Positions 11,558 through 23,221 of a stretch of 64,000 bases of DNA are shown here, piece by piece. Where the stretch lies: positions 51,814,930 to 51,878,929 of the forward strand of contig OZ020589.1 in assembly GCA_963971535.1 (NCBI GenBank). The letters are read 5' to 3'. Source of the stretch: Notolepis coatsorum. Lineage: Eukaryota > Chordata > Actinopteri > Aulopiformes > Paralepididae. Under the pieces are notes generated by a model, which worked only from the letters and a program-made list of their open reading frames with translations, searched no databases and was not told the DNA's origin. The position numbers and the translations under genes are program-made. The stretch's first letter is position 1, and the number at the start of each line of letters is the position of its first letter.

Positions 11558-12293
11558 CAGGCACGTGCACACATAGAGGCCAAGGGGTGCCTGAGCACCT
11601 GCCTTTTTGAGCCTCATCAAAAAAGTGCCCTTTTTGAAAAAAAAATTAATAATATTTTTTTTTTTTCGTTAAGCATATAGACTGCCCTTCCAACTGAAAA
11701 ATGTCAGGATAGAATCAAAATATTAGGTAAACAGAGAGAGATGCCCCATATTCCATTGCAGTTTGCAGGGCCTCCTCAGCGTGCCTCTCCGCGGACCTAT
11801 ATATTTTATGCATAGCGTGGGTGGTGATGATGATGATGATAGAAACCGCTGTTGAATGCTGGTATTTCACTCATTGAGGGACACGAAGAAGTCAAGTCCG
11901 ATGGGATTTGGGAATCTCAAATACAAATCGGGATTGGAATAAAAAATGCATTTATATTAAACAATACAGAATATACAGCACTTCTTGGGGTCTGTAGGGT
12001 AAGCACTTATTCCCTCCCCCCTGAACATTTATGGAGATGTATGGGCCTTTTAAGTCAGTGATAAAAGTGTCTTTCAAGGATAAGTGAGCTCCTGCACTGA
12101 TTATTATAGTTCAATATTCAATATTTGATCACCATAACCCCCCAAAAAGCATAAAAAGGGGGCCCCCGCCCGAAAAGGGCCCTTAAAAATCGCGCTCGCG
12201 CGTTACGCGCGCTCGGTTAATATATACACACAAGTGTAGTGCCCTTTTCAGCCTTTGAGCACCTGCCCCTCTAAAGTCCTGTGCACGTCCCTG
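11558..12293. mobile_element. hAT-like non-autonomous element, 736 bp
   Basis: The termini are CAGGCACGTGCACA and, inward from the right, CAGGGACGTGCACAG. The exact 8-bp direct repeat CATACACA flanks it at 11550-11557 and 12294-12301. Near both ends there is a related motif, GAGCACCTGCC. No coding frame is present. Confidence 0.88.
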
Positions 12294-12301
12294 CATACAC
12301 A

Positions 12302-13080
12302 TTAGCTGGTTGAACAACATCGATATGTGTGGTAATAATGCAGATATTGAGTGTATTTCAGTGAAAATGCGCGCTGCCTCGAATCCAACCAAAGCGGAAA
12401 TTATCGCTTCCGCCCCGCGAGGCGCGCGCGCGCTTGCGGCCAGTGTGCACAGCTATGTCCGTTAACATGGGAGCGGAAGTGAAGCGGCGGTCGCCCGTCC
12501 GTCCGTCCGCCTTGAATCGCGTCTGGTCTGCCGAGCGGTGAAAGTGCACGGAGGAGAAAGGCACATTTACAGCTGCAGGGTCATTACAGTTTTCTTTCGT
12601 TTTCTTGTGCGCCCAATAACGTTAACCAAATTAAACCAATGGAAAGAAACACACACGCGTCGCCGACACTCACACGCGCGCGCCAACAAACACATCAACA
12701 TTCTTCCCCGCCGGACTCGCAGGCACAATCAAATAAAAAGAAGAAACATACTTTTCCAGACAGATCATCTGAGCTCCACTGTGTTTAAATCCAAATAATC
12801 CTCTGCCATTGTTGTAATAATGTCATCTGTTCTCTAGTATTCAGTCTGGTCGTGAAGTAAAATTCTCTCTGGAAGTGAAACTGAAACTTAGCAAAGATAA
12901 GTTTAAAGGGGCAGTAAGCAAGTGGATGCCTGAACACAGAATGACACCAGTATCACTAATTACCACGGCAAGCCCATAGAAAATTATTCTATTTAATAAT
13001 AATAATTATAATAATTATCATAAATATAATATATAAAAAATAAATAATAATAATAATAAAAATTATATTAATAATAATTC
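12302..13080. other. CpG-rich then AT-rich unassigned sequence
   Basis: 12380-12540 is rich in CpG (for example GGCGCGCGCGCGC) and 12960-13080 is rich in AATAAT. It may be interior of the repeat whose end follows, but no left terminus was found. Confidence 0.35.
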
Positions 13081-13185
13081 TTATAAATAATTGTTTTCTG
13101 TTGTACCGAACTCGTACCGAACCGTGACCCAAATACCGAGGTACGTACCGAACCGTGGCTTCTGTGTACCGTTACACCCCTAGTA
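13081..13185. repeat. Terminal fragment of a hAT-like repeat
   Basis: The motifs ACCGAACCGTG, GAGGTACGTACCGAACC and TACCGTTACACCCCTAG form the end of a repeat that I recall as common in fish genomes (GGTGTAACGGTA in the other orientation). A matching opposite end was not found, so only a fragment is claimed. Confidence 0.5.
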
Positions 13186-13200
13186 AAAATGTATATTGTC

Positions 13201-13345
<145 letters not shown>

Positions 13346-14681
13346 ATAAAACATTTTATACATCACTTATAAGCATGACCACTTGAAGTAGTTCAGTTGT
13401 TCTTGACTGTCTTCGGCTTTCATCTCGTTGTTGAGATCAAGCACTTGTCACAGACCGTTGGGATTCAGGGCTCATCAGTATATTTCCTTTGTGGAATTGT
13501 TGTCCATCAGGGTCTATTCTTCACAATATCCAGTTGTCATCACATTTAGCTGGAATAACAATAGTTGCTATTAGTTATTTGATCATGGGTAAAACAATTA
13601 ACGGCTGAAGCATAAACAAGAACTGTCATACATATAAGCATAATATAATAACACAAATGATATCACATACTGTATATAAATATGAGTATTGGCGAGCCGG
13701 AGTCGGCTCTGGCCCGGCAACCATTACCGGGCCAGAGCCGGCTCACCCTTGGTGAGCCATGCCGGAACTGAGCCGAGTGTGCCGACCCGTAGCCAGAATC
13801 GTCCCGAATAGGCTGGCCACCTGGGTAGAGACATGGCTTGTCACTCAGCTCTTAGCTCTGCTGTTACTTTACTAAAAGAGGAACAATCTATCAATTCTTG
13901 CTCTCAAGGAAAATCAGAATACCAGCATCAGACTTTGGTGGCAGTTCTATTGAAGCCTGAATCAAAATATACCCGCTATCTGAGGAAATATACATCAACC
14001 AATATATCAAACGTTAGCTTGCCAATGATTCTGACATCCGAGGTAATAACCTGTTTAAATTACATAAACAGGTCATAAATGAGGAGATGGATCCCATTCA
14101 ACTCAATGCCAGACGAATCAAAAGTTTCCACAATTGGCACCAATGTGTGTTCACGTGCTACACAGTGATGCGAGGACCTTCCTTCTGTTATAGTTTCCTT
14201 GCTTGCTGTCAGAAAGCAATGTATTGTTGTCCTATATTCTCCAAACATTCTCAGGATGCCAGAACTATTCTGTTCCCCAAATCCAGCCAGACAGACACAC
14301 TATTTTTAATCAGGGATCTCATTGTCTCAAATTAGTGACGCTTTCTTGAATTCCTATTACGTAACTCCCCAGCCTATTCTTAGAGAGTGCTGCTGCCTGT
14401 CACTTGCTGACAGACCTGGTGAAAAGCCAATGCATCCGTAGCTCTGGTTAGCTGTGACCGGTCCTGGCGCCGGGAAAGAGGAGGCGGTCTAGTGGTAAAC
14501 GGCTGTGGTCCCGGAGACGACAAGTGTAGCGATTAAGTGATTCGGTCCATGAGTCAAAGCATATGTCAAGAGAAAGACTTTAATGGATGGCATTGCTTTG
14601 ATAAGAGCAAATCGGTGGCTTTGACGGGAAGTTGGCTTGGCATGAAGGTCACACATGCATCGGCGTAGGCACATACACACC

Positions 14682-14686
<5 letters not shown>
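13346..14686. other. Unassigned sequence with a 14-bp-stem hairpin
   Basis: No gene was recognised. At 13704-13740 CGGCTCTGGCCCGG is followed nine bases later by its reverse complement, giving a strong GC-rich hairpin. Confidence 0.4.

Positions 14687-14762
<76 letters not shown>
14687..14762. repeat. (CA)n microsatellite
   Basis: About 75 bases of uninterrupted CA. Confidence 0.97.
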
Positions 14763-14764
<2 letters not shown>

Positions 14765-14982
14765 GAACACACTTAGGCAAGCACAAAAGCAGACATGAAT
14801 AGACGGGCGGGAACACACAAGCTACACATAAACACACACACACATACAAATGTGCCCAGTGTACTGGCAATGAGCATCAGTGCCCACATCAGTAGTGGGA
14901 CTGTGTGCGCTCTATAGGGAATACGCCCTATGGCTACAACATCTGAGTGCCGGGGACTATACATGCAGTACATCTGGCTGAA

Positions 14983-15038
14983 CACACACACACATGCACA
15001 CACGTACACGCACACACGCGTACATGCACACACACCCT

Positions 15039-15075
<37 letters not shown>
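14983..15075. repeat. (CA)n microsatellite, interrupted
   Basis: CA-rich tract with TGCACACACG interruptions. 15220-15242 nearby holds a short direct repeat, ACATACATAAAATCACTC. Confidence 0.9.
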
Positions 15076-15076
<1 letters not shown>

Positions 15077-15609
15077 CCACAGCAATGAATCTGCTTGCAT
15101 GACGAGGTACAAAACACACATATATGCCACTCCATATATATACAGCACACATGAGCTGTTTCTGGCAGACATATGTCACAGAAAGACATGGATGCATGTA
15201 CTGTACATACATAAAATCACTCGTACATACATAAAATCACTCACCTCTCTCTGTGCTTTGATACTGTGGTACGTTAGCCCCCCTATACAGTTCAGGAGCT
15301 CACTGACGAGAGGGGTCAGTATTTCATCTCCGGAGCTGGCAGTGGTATTATGACTATTAGAGTATGTAATATGGAAGGTTGTTTGATTTCTGACGGTTTG
15401 AAGTCGGTCAAAAGTGTTAATGAGTGAACTGATGCGTGTTGGCCACACGTGCCTTTGTGTAGGAGGTTGGTAAGTGACTTTGAGTTCTAGAAAAGCCCTA
15501 TATAAATCTAATTTATACTCTTTTTACTATTGTCTATTTTTTTAACTGCAATATAATCTAACCATAAAAAAAAACCATGTGAAAAACTGTCTGCACTTTA
15601 TATGCTCAT

Positions 15610-15912
<303 letters not shown>

Positions 15913-16158
15913 TTGTTATTACTGTAGGCAGCACAGGGGACATACACACGCTCACCACCCCATCAGCGCATTATGCAAGACTTTGATTAGACTTTGATTC
16001 ACAGATAGTGAACAGGTCATTTCACCAACACTACTGAGGTGTGTGTGTCCCTTTCCCTTTTATTATATACCATTATTATAGTACTCATTTTATAATGCTT
16101 TGGTTTGTTTTATCGTGCAAAATCCTGCTTTACCTATATGGTAGTATTTTATTTTTAA

Positions 16159-16467
16159 CACTAGCACAGCCGACAAGGGGTCAAATGACCCCTAGGCATT
16201 TTCAATAAATATATCCTTGTTACTCGGTTGAGCTCCAGCTCTGTCACTCAATGACTTTTCCTAAAAGTACCCAGTTGTATCTGGCACGGTTTCTGTAATT
16301 TCAAAATGACTTCAGGAAAATGTAATTAGAACGTTCATATTTTTATATTCAGAGGTAATTATATAGTTTACACTGTTTATTTTTCTCATATTTCTCATAT
16401 AAGCTGTCGGGTTATCTGACCCGTTCCGGTGGGAATCAGTGACATTTTCTCCATGGCTGTGCTAGTG
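16159..16467. mobile_element. piggyBac-like non-autonomous element, 309 bp
   Basis: Perfect 13-bp inverted ends (CACTAGCACAGCC and GGCTGTGCTAGTG) are flanked by TTAA on both sides (16155-16158 and 16468-16471). TTAA is the target of piggyBac transposases. Inside, each end has a GGGTCA-like motif (GGGGTCAAATGACCCC near the left, TCTGACCCG near the right). There is no transposase. Confidence 0.85.
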
Positions 16468-16790
16468 TTAATGTGCTTCCTCCTGGCATATATATTTCCA
16501 AGAGGCTATAACCTTTCCATAACTGTCCGTCCCAACTTTTCACATTACTAATTCAGCATAGTTGCCAAAGGAGATATTAACAAGTTGGCCAGAACCCAGA
16601 CAGGCTGAGGGAAGCAACGTTTATTTCACACACAGCTCCTTTCTGCTTACTGTGTTGTTGGAGGAGGCTCCACTCTTTCACTGTGCTGTTGGTCTGAAGT
16701 TGTGCTTTTTTCTCTCTTTCCTTGCTTGCTCTCTCCTTGTCTCTGCCTGTCCTCTTTTTAAACCCTCTCTCTCTCATTATATTTCGCCAG

Positions 16791-16900
16791 TATTGGACAG
16801 ATGTCTACTTGACATGGAATCCTGACAACTACCCGGGGGTTCAGAACCTGCGATTCCCCTCTAGCATGGTGTGGGTCCCTGACATCCTCCTCTATAACAG
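16791..16900 (+). CDS. Exon of a neuronal nicotinic acetylcholine receptor alpha subunit (alpha7-like), ligand-binding domain
   Basis: The exon is preceded by a pyrimidine tract and TTTCGCCAG, and followed by the donor GTAGGC. Its 110 bases give YWTDVYLTWNPDNYPG, then VQNLRFPSSMVWVPDILLYN and a split codon starting AG. This is the Cys-loop receptor extracellular segment with WTDxYL, the loop-D region and the conserved WxPDILLYN of loop A. 110 bp is the size I recall for exon 4 of vertebrate CHRNA genes. A split AG-N codon would restore the serine normally found after LLYN. The PDILLYN wording favours alpha7/alpha8-type over alpha9/10 (PDIVLYN). Products assemble as membrane ligand-gated cation channels. 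Neighbouring exons were not found in the window, so the gene extends outside it or has very large introns. Confidence 0.87.
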
Positions 16901-16910
16901 GTAGGCCATC

Positions 16911-17260
16911 TCATCTAATCTCATCTCATCTCTTCTCTTCTCTTCTCTTCTCTTCTCTTCTCTTCTCTTCTCTTCTCTTCTCTTCTCTTCTCTTCTCTTC
17001 TCTTCTCTTCTCTTCTCTTCTCTTCTCTTCTCTTCTCTTCTCTTCCCTTCCCTTCCTTCCCTTCTCTTCTCTTCTCTTCTCTTCTCTTCTCTTCTCTTCT
17101 CTTCTCTTCTCTTCTCTTCTCTTCTCTTCTCTTCTCTTCTCTTCTCTTCTCTTCTCTTCCCTTCTCTTCTCTTCTCTTCTCTTCTCTTCTCTTCTCTTCT
17201 CTTCTCTTCTCTTGTCTTGTCTTGTCTTGTCTTGTCTTGTCTTGTCTTGTCTTTTCTCCT
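16911..17260. repeat. (TCTTC)n pyrimidine array ending in (TTGTC)n
   Basis: About 350 bp of almost pure TCTTC with TTCCC variants near 17045. It changes to TTGTC at 17213-17252. It starts only 10 bases after the receptor exon's donor site. Confidence 0.97.
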
Positions 17261-17265
17261 CTTTG

Positions 17266-17640
17266 GGCGCCACGGTGGTGTAGTGGTTAACACTGTCGCC
17301 TCACAGCTAGAAGGTCCAGTGTTCGATTCCTGCTTGGGGACCAGGTTGCCACGTTGCCAGGTATCCAGGTGGGGTATCTCCCGGGCCTTTCTGTGTGGAG
17401 TTTGCATGTTCTCCCCGTGCTCGCATGGGTTTCCTCTTCAGAATATAAACCCAATGGAAAAACATGCAGAACAGATCGTTAATGCTTCGTCCCTGACGAA
17501 GACGGACAGGAGCACTTGGATTGGTCCCCGGGCTCTGCCCCACGCCGCAGCCCATGTCTGCTCCCGGTTGCCCTTGGGGGAAGGACGATGGGATGGGACA
17601 AGCGCAGAGACGGAATTTCATTCGGCGACCCAAAAAAATA
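17266..17640 (+). repeat. tRNA-derived SINE-like repeat
   Basis: The head has a pol III box A-like TGGTGTAGTGG and a box B-like GGTCCAGTGTTCGATTCC. A body with GTGTGGAGTTTGCATGTTCT follows, a phrase very common in fish dispersed repeats (recalled). It ends near an A-rich run at 17631-17640. Confidence 0.7.
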
Positions 17641-17949
17641 AATGTACATGTGTGTGTGTTCCTTTGTGTGCTGCCCATGGCATGTGTGTGTCACTGCATG
17701 ACGACATTGTCAATGGGTCTAATTCACTAACGGACTTAAGACAAAAAATGTGCTCTTAGCACCATTTAAGACCTTTTCGGGACGATTTTGGGATTCACCA
17801 ACCGTCCCTTGCCTTGGATTCGGCCCTGACTAAGGGCATGATTTAGGAGCGCTGAGGAGTAGTCTTAACTTGACAGACTGGTGTGATCCGTGTTCTTAAG
17901 GACTTTATTTGGGAGGAATCATAGTGACTCTACAGGCCTCCGTGGAATA

Positions 17950-18150
17950 AATTATTATTATTATTTTTTTTTTAGCATTTTTACAGTTTTATTGGTCACG
18001 CAGGACCGACAGAGGAGAGGGCAAACAGGAGGAGAGGTGGGGAAGACATGCGACAAATAACGACAGGAGCTGGGATCTAACCCGGGTCGGCCCCGTAGGT
18101 GCGCGAGGCAGCCGAGGCACTATGGTATGCGCCACGAGGGCGCCCCCTCC
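17950..18150 (-). repeat. SINE-like repeat on the minus strand
   Basis: On the minus strand it begins with CTCGTGGCGCATACCATAGTG, has a box B-like GGGTTAGATCCC, and ends with AATAAAACTG followed by an A-rich run (plus-strand T run near 17967). The family was not named. Confidence 0.5.
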
Positions 18151-18407
18151 TTGGAATTAATGAATCATAATTTAAATAAATATGACAATATTTGTATGAT
18201 AAAAAATTACACATTTGATGTCAGAAGAATAAATAATATGGATTAATTTGATCACAGGGCAGCTGGATGAACCATATCTGAACCAGCTATTTTGGACAAA
18301 TGTATAATTACTTAATTACTCAGATATTCAAACACAATTATGCAATTATTGTGAAATGATTGAAAATAATAATTATTGAATGCCTTCTGTGACATTAGAA
18401 TTTCTTA

Positions 18408-19675
18408 TTTGTTAAATATCTGTTTTATTTAGAGTTGTTCCGATACCGATACCAGTATCGGAAAAGCCGCCGATACTGGCTAAAATGCTGGTATCGGTAT
18501 CGGCGAGTACCCTCTAATGCTGCGCTCCGATACCATATGACGTAATTTATCAACAACACTGTGGTCTGTTGAGTAAGCATTATAAAACAAACTGGTGCTT
18601 AATCGATTAAAGTGTCAATGCCATTTGTCATTTTAACAGCAGATACTTTCTTAAATGTCATCGTCCCGACAGAGCGGTGTTGACGGGGAGCTCATGGGTT
18701 CGCTTGGTGGCTGGTGTTATTAGCATTGAACAGCTAACCGAAAGCTAGCTTTAACATTACCTTGGCTAAAGTTGGGGCTATTCATATAATCCAGCAATAA
18801 TGGCTGCAGACCTGCAAGCAAAGTACAGCAAGTTGGCAAAGGAGTATTCGTTAAATCACAATGTCACCAGTAACGTTACAGTCTTTTCATAATACCGGCA
18901 GCTCATGCTATGCTAACTTAGCTCACGTTGTTGACGTCGTCATTGAGACCACCTCGCGTACACAATTAATGACATGTTGCGGACAGCCATATCGGTGACA
19001 ATGTTTAGCTTTTAGTGCCAAATGATAAGAGTCTGAGGCGGAGTCTCAAAAGAGAATGTTGAATATTTATTGTGCAAAAATCACAACAGATCCGACTGCT
19101 ACTGAAACGGAGCCTTGTAGACAGACTGAGTAGGGTATATCTGCAGAGCCAGTGGGTAGCGAGTGCAGCAACGTATAATGTCCGTGTGGATCATTGGAGT
19201 AGGGTATATCTGCAGTGCTGAAGCCCCATACTCATTGATTAATGATACTAATACAAATCTATACAATCACCTGTTGTTGAATAAATACCATTACTTTCTA
19301 GTTATTACTAAAAAACAGTATATATAAAACAGTATTTGTTAAAAAAAAAAAAAAAAAAACGTATATTTATAAAAAAAAATATATAATATCGTTTTTTTTT
19401 TTTTTTTTTATGTATGCACTGGTATCGGATAAGTATCGGTATCGGCCGATACCCAAAGCTTAGGTATCGGAATCGGATCGGAAAGGAAAAAATGGTATCG
19501 GAACATCTCTAGTTTTATTGATTAATTATACATTTGAAAGAATGCAGGTTATAGCCAACATGCAATATATCCTATTGATTGGTACAATGGGACAGACATT
19601 TGTTGTTTTATATAGCTATAACCTGCATTCTTTCAAATATATCATTAATCAATAAAACAGATATTGAAATACACT
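18408..19675. mobile_element. Palindromic short element, copy 1, split by a hAT
   Basis: The left end lies just before the hAT (18410-18429) and the rest is 19512-19675. The arms read ATATCTGTTTTATTGATTAA and inward GAAAGAATGCAGGTTATAGC, with the reverse complement on the right. A second, uninterrupted copy is at 21411-21565. The original length is about 170 bp. Confidence 0.75.
18430..19511. mobile_element. hAT-like element, 1.08 kb
   Basis: The ends TAGAGTTGTTCCGATACC and (inward from the right) TAGAGATGTTCCGATACC are followed by repeated GGTATCGG subterminal motifs. The 8-bp target duplication GTTTTATT is exact (18422-18429 and 19512-19519). The interior includes A and T runs near 19340-19410 and no transposase. 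Confidence 0.9.
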
Positions 19676-20049
19676 ATGTAGCTGTTATGTGTTTTGTGCC
19701 CTGATCAGGCGCTCCTAGTGTGATGTGTCGTGTCTAGTTGTAGTTCCCTGTTGTGGTTTTGTAGTCCTTATCGTTTTCCTCTCCAGCTGTACCCATTTGT
19801 AATTAACCGAGGTGTGTCTTGTCATTCCCTCATGTATAAGTATTCTGTCTCTTCCCTTTGTCTGATGCTGATCCCGTCTGTGCAGTATGTGTTCTTGTTT
19901 GTCATTACTTTAGTTTCTTCTTTATTCCAAAACCATGGTAATTATTCATTAAATATTCTTTGTGATTACTTTGGCTACATCTCCTTATTATGTTACATTT
20001 ACTCGACATCGAGCCTGCTAATTGTCAATGATAACGTAATAGTAGCCTA
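19676..20049. other. Unassigned, possibly LTR-derived sequence
   Basis: A pyrimidine-rich stretch with repeated TGTGTTTTG and GTCTTGTC phrases that resembles a fish gypsy LTR in style. No paired LTR or target duplication was found. Confidence 0.25.
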
Positions 20050-21374
20050 CTACACCAACACTGCATATGACAGTGGATAAATAAGAACTAAAGCTAATCG
20101 CGTGGATATATCTATAGTGGAATAGACTGCATTAATATTTCATAAGTCTTGTTGCGCCACACACACACGCACACATGCACACTGTATAGCCTGTGTCTAA
20201 TGAATTAACAGTAGTTATATTATTCTAATGACTTGTTTCATTTGGATTTAGTAGATACTATTATGCTCTGCCCTATACGTATAGTAAGTACTACAGTACA
20301 CATATTAAGGCCGCCAGAGTCGGGCGTACCATGAGCGGACTGGTGGACTGTACTACTATAGGGCAGCGCAGTATCTGTGATCTCCTAATAAAACAAGTCA
20401 TTAGAGGGCGGTCAGGTGGCGTAACGGAGATTGCGTTCGTCACCAAACCCCGGAGCGGCTAGATTCGCCTGTTCGAATCCAGCTCACAGCTCCGGGGTTG
20501 TCACCAGCTTGGCTGGCCGTTCACACTAATACAATTGGCAGTATTAGAGGGTGGGAGAAGCTGGCGGGGTGGGTCCGGGTCGTTGTAAACAGCGACTCCT
20601 ACAGTTCGGTCGGGGCGCCTGCTAAGCGCGGATAGGACTTGAGTGGGATAGTGTGATCCTTCCACACGCTACGCCCTCTCAATGAGAATCCGCGCTGCCA
20701 GGTGAAAAGAAGCGGTTGATTGGCTGGACGTGTGTCGGAGGAAGCACGTGATAGCCTCCACTCTCCCAGACCGACTGTGGGGGGTAAGTGCGCAGCGACC
20801 AGGAAGGGGATTGGGAATTGGCATAATGACTAACATTGGGATGGGAGAAAATCGGAGGAAAATGGAGGGGGAAAAAGATTAAAAAAAAAAAAATCATTAG
20901 AATAATATAAGCCTACTGCGTTCATTCATTACGCACATAGACTATACAGTACTGTGTGCGAGTGTGTGTGTGTGCACGCGCTCGCTGCGGCAGGTGGCCA
21001 CGAGCTGTTGATGACAATACATTAATCTAATCTCATTTTGATCGGTCGCAAAGCGCTTCCGCTACCTATATCGGCAACCATTTCCACACGGCTGCATCAT
21101 CAGTTGCATTATAATGAGCTGGACAGGTGTGTCTAAATCTTGTCATACTTTTTGCGATTTCATTTGCACACAGTCTGTTTGCTCGCTTTTTTTTAAGGAG
21201 CTGCCAGAGGCGTGTCTGTATGCAAATTACCTAAATGAGAACGCAACTTCATGTTTGTCAATGAGTGACATTCCTCATTGTCGGCATCCCAGCTGGGATC
21301 GTTTTGGCCACTTAAGACAGTTTCTCCACTCGTTGGTGAATCCGAGTGTACTTGTCGGTGATTTTGTCTTAGGC
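20050..21374. repeat. 1.33-kb direct repeat, copy 1
   Basis: The sequence from ACACCAACACTGCATATG to GTCGGTGATTTTGTCTTAG recurs almost base for base at 21781-23110, with scattered substitutions and a few 1-3 base indels. The unit is itself a large imperfect inverted repeat (arms around 20150-20240 and 20895-20990), with a SINE in it at the same place in both copies. Confidence 0.95.
20406..20893 (+). repeat. tRNA-derived SINE (AFC-like), copy 1
   Basis: The tRNA-like head has GGTGGCGTAACGG (box A-like) and CTGTTCGAATCCAG (box B). Internal phrases include ACAATTGGCAGT, GGCGCCTGCTAAGCGC and GGTGAAAAGAAGCGGTTGA, and it ends in an A-rich tail. These match the AFC-type SINE of fish as I recall it. 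A direct repeat TCATTAGA lies immediately before it and after the A tail. Confidence 0.8.
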
Positions 21375-21410
21375 CATTTAAGACATTAGATTTTGGGATT
21401 CCCCAACCGT

Positions 21411-21565
21411 GTTAAATATGCGTTTTATTGATTAATTATACATTTGAAAGAATGCAGGTTATAGCCAACATGCAATATATCCCATTGGGACAGACATTTC
21501 TCGTTTTATATAGCTATAACCTGCATTCTTTCAGATGTATAATTAATCAATAAAATAGATATTTA
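21411..21565. mobile_element. Palindromic short element, copy 2
   Basis: The intact form of the element at 18408-19675. The arms read TGTTAAATAT then TTTTATTGATTAATTATAC and GAATGCAGGTTATAGC, with the inverse on the right ending ATATTTAACAC. No TSD was assigned. Confidence 0.75.
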
Positions 21566-21780
21566 ACACATACTGGACCTTATGTTAGCCTTAAGAAAGT
21601 CCAGAAAAAGACTGCGACACATCCTCAAGACCAAAACATACATGTGAGCTACCTGCGGCTTCCAAGAGATTAGTAAGTGTCAATCAAGTAAAAAACAACT
21701 CCATCCTTAGCTCTAAAGCTTGGTCATAGTCTCAAGTAGATTGCAGACATTCTGGGGTGTGAAGCCAATATGGCAGAATT

Positions 21781-23110
21781 ACACCAACACTGCATATGAC
21801 AGTGGATAAATAAGAACTAAAGCTAATCGCGTGGATATATCTATAGTGGAATAGACTGCATTAATATTTCATAAGTCTTGTTGCGCCACACACACACGCA
21901 CACATGCACACTGTATAGCCTGTGTCTAATGAATTAACAGTAGGCTTATATTATTCTAATGACTTGTTTCATTTGGATTTAGTAGATACTATTATGCTCT
22001 GCCCTATACGTATAGTAAGTACTACAGTACACATATTAAGGCCGCCAGAGTCGGGCGTACCATGAGCGGACTGGTGGACTGTACTACTATAGGGCAGCGC
22101 AGTATCTGTGATCTCCTAATAAAACAAGTCATTAGAGGGCGGTCAGGTGGCGTAACGGAGATTGCGTTCGTCACCAAACCCCGGAGCGGCTAGATTCGCC
22201 TGTTCGAATCCAGCTCACAGCTCCGGGGTTGTCACCAGCTTGGCTGGCCGTTCACACTAATACAATTGGCAGTATTAGAGGGTGGGAGAAGCTGGCGGGG
22301 TGGGTCTGGGTCGTTGTAAACAGCGACTCCTACAGTTCTGTTGGGGCGCCTGCTAAGCGCGGATAGGACTTGAGTGGGATAGTGTGATCCTTCCACACGC
22401 TACGCCCTCTCAATGAGAATCCGCGCTGCCAGGTGAAAAGAAGCGGTTGATTGGCTGGACGTGTGTCGGAGGAAGCACGTGATAGCCTCCACTCTCCCAG
22501 ACTGACTGTGGGGGGTAAGTGCGCAGCGACCAGGAAGGGGATTGGGAATTGGCATAACGACTAACATTGGGATGGGAGAAAATCGGAGGAAAATGGAGGG
22601 GAAAAAGATTAAAAAAAAATAAAAATAAAAATCATTAGAATAATATAAGCCTACTGCGTTCATTCATTACGCACATAGACTATACAGTACTGTGTGCGAT
22701 TGTGTGTGTGTGCACGCGCTCGCTGCGGCAGGTGGCCACGAGCTGTTGATGACAATACATTAATCTAATCTCATTTTGATCGGTCGCAAAGCGCTTCCGC
22801 TACCTATATCGGCAACCATTTCCACACGGCTGCATCATCAGTTGCATTATAATGAGCTGGACAGGTGTGTCTAAATCTTGTCATACTTTTTGCGATTTCA
22901 TTTGCACACAGTCTGTTCGCTCGCTTTTTTTTAAGGAGCTGCCAGAGGCGTGTCTGTATGCAAATTAACTAAATGAGAACGCAACTTCATGTTTGTCAAT
23001 GAGTGACATTCCTCATTGTCGGCATCCCAGCTGGGATCGTTTTGGCCACTTAAGACAGTTTCTCCACGCGTTGGTGAATCCGAGTGTACTTGTCGGTGAT
23101 TTTGTCTTAG
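21781..23110. repeat. 1.33-kb direct repeat, copy 2
   Basis: Near-identical to 20050-21374. The right junction differs (TCGGTTCCAAGATGG follows here, GCCATTTAAGACATT there), so the duplicated unit ends at about TTTTGTCTTAG. Confidence 0.95.
22137..22631 (+). repeat. tRNA-derived SINE (AFC-like), copy 2
   Basis: The same SINE as at 20406, with the same flanking TCATTAGA. It was therefore copied with its host unit and not inserted twice. The A tail is longer and interrupted by T and differs from copy 1. Confidence 0.8.
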
Positions 23111-23221
23111 TCGGTTCCAAGATGGTTGCCCTAAGAGAAATCTTTTGGCAATGTTGGTGAATGAGACCCAATGTGTGCAATGAATAAAGACTTCTTCAAA
23201 AGTCCAGTTTAATCTTTAATC

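Noticed and set aside
11110-11598. Cysteine-rich VCLSVCLS protein
   Set aside because: Translation of the GACA tetranucleotide array. The CA/GT arrays near 13.2, 14.7 and 15.0 kb give similar false frames.
14455-14520. Possible tRNA-like head (GCGGTCTAGTGGTAAACGG)
   Set aside because: A box A-like motif, but no matching box B at the right spacing and no cloverleaf.
16892-17407. Charged KRREE-type protein on the minus strand
   Set aside because: This is the purine strand of the TCTTC array, with no stop codons because of the repeat. The same applies to frames at 23196-23666 and 23895-24119.
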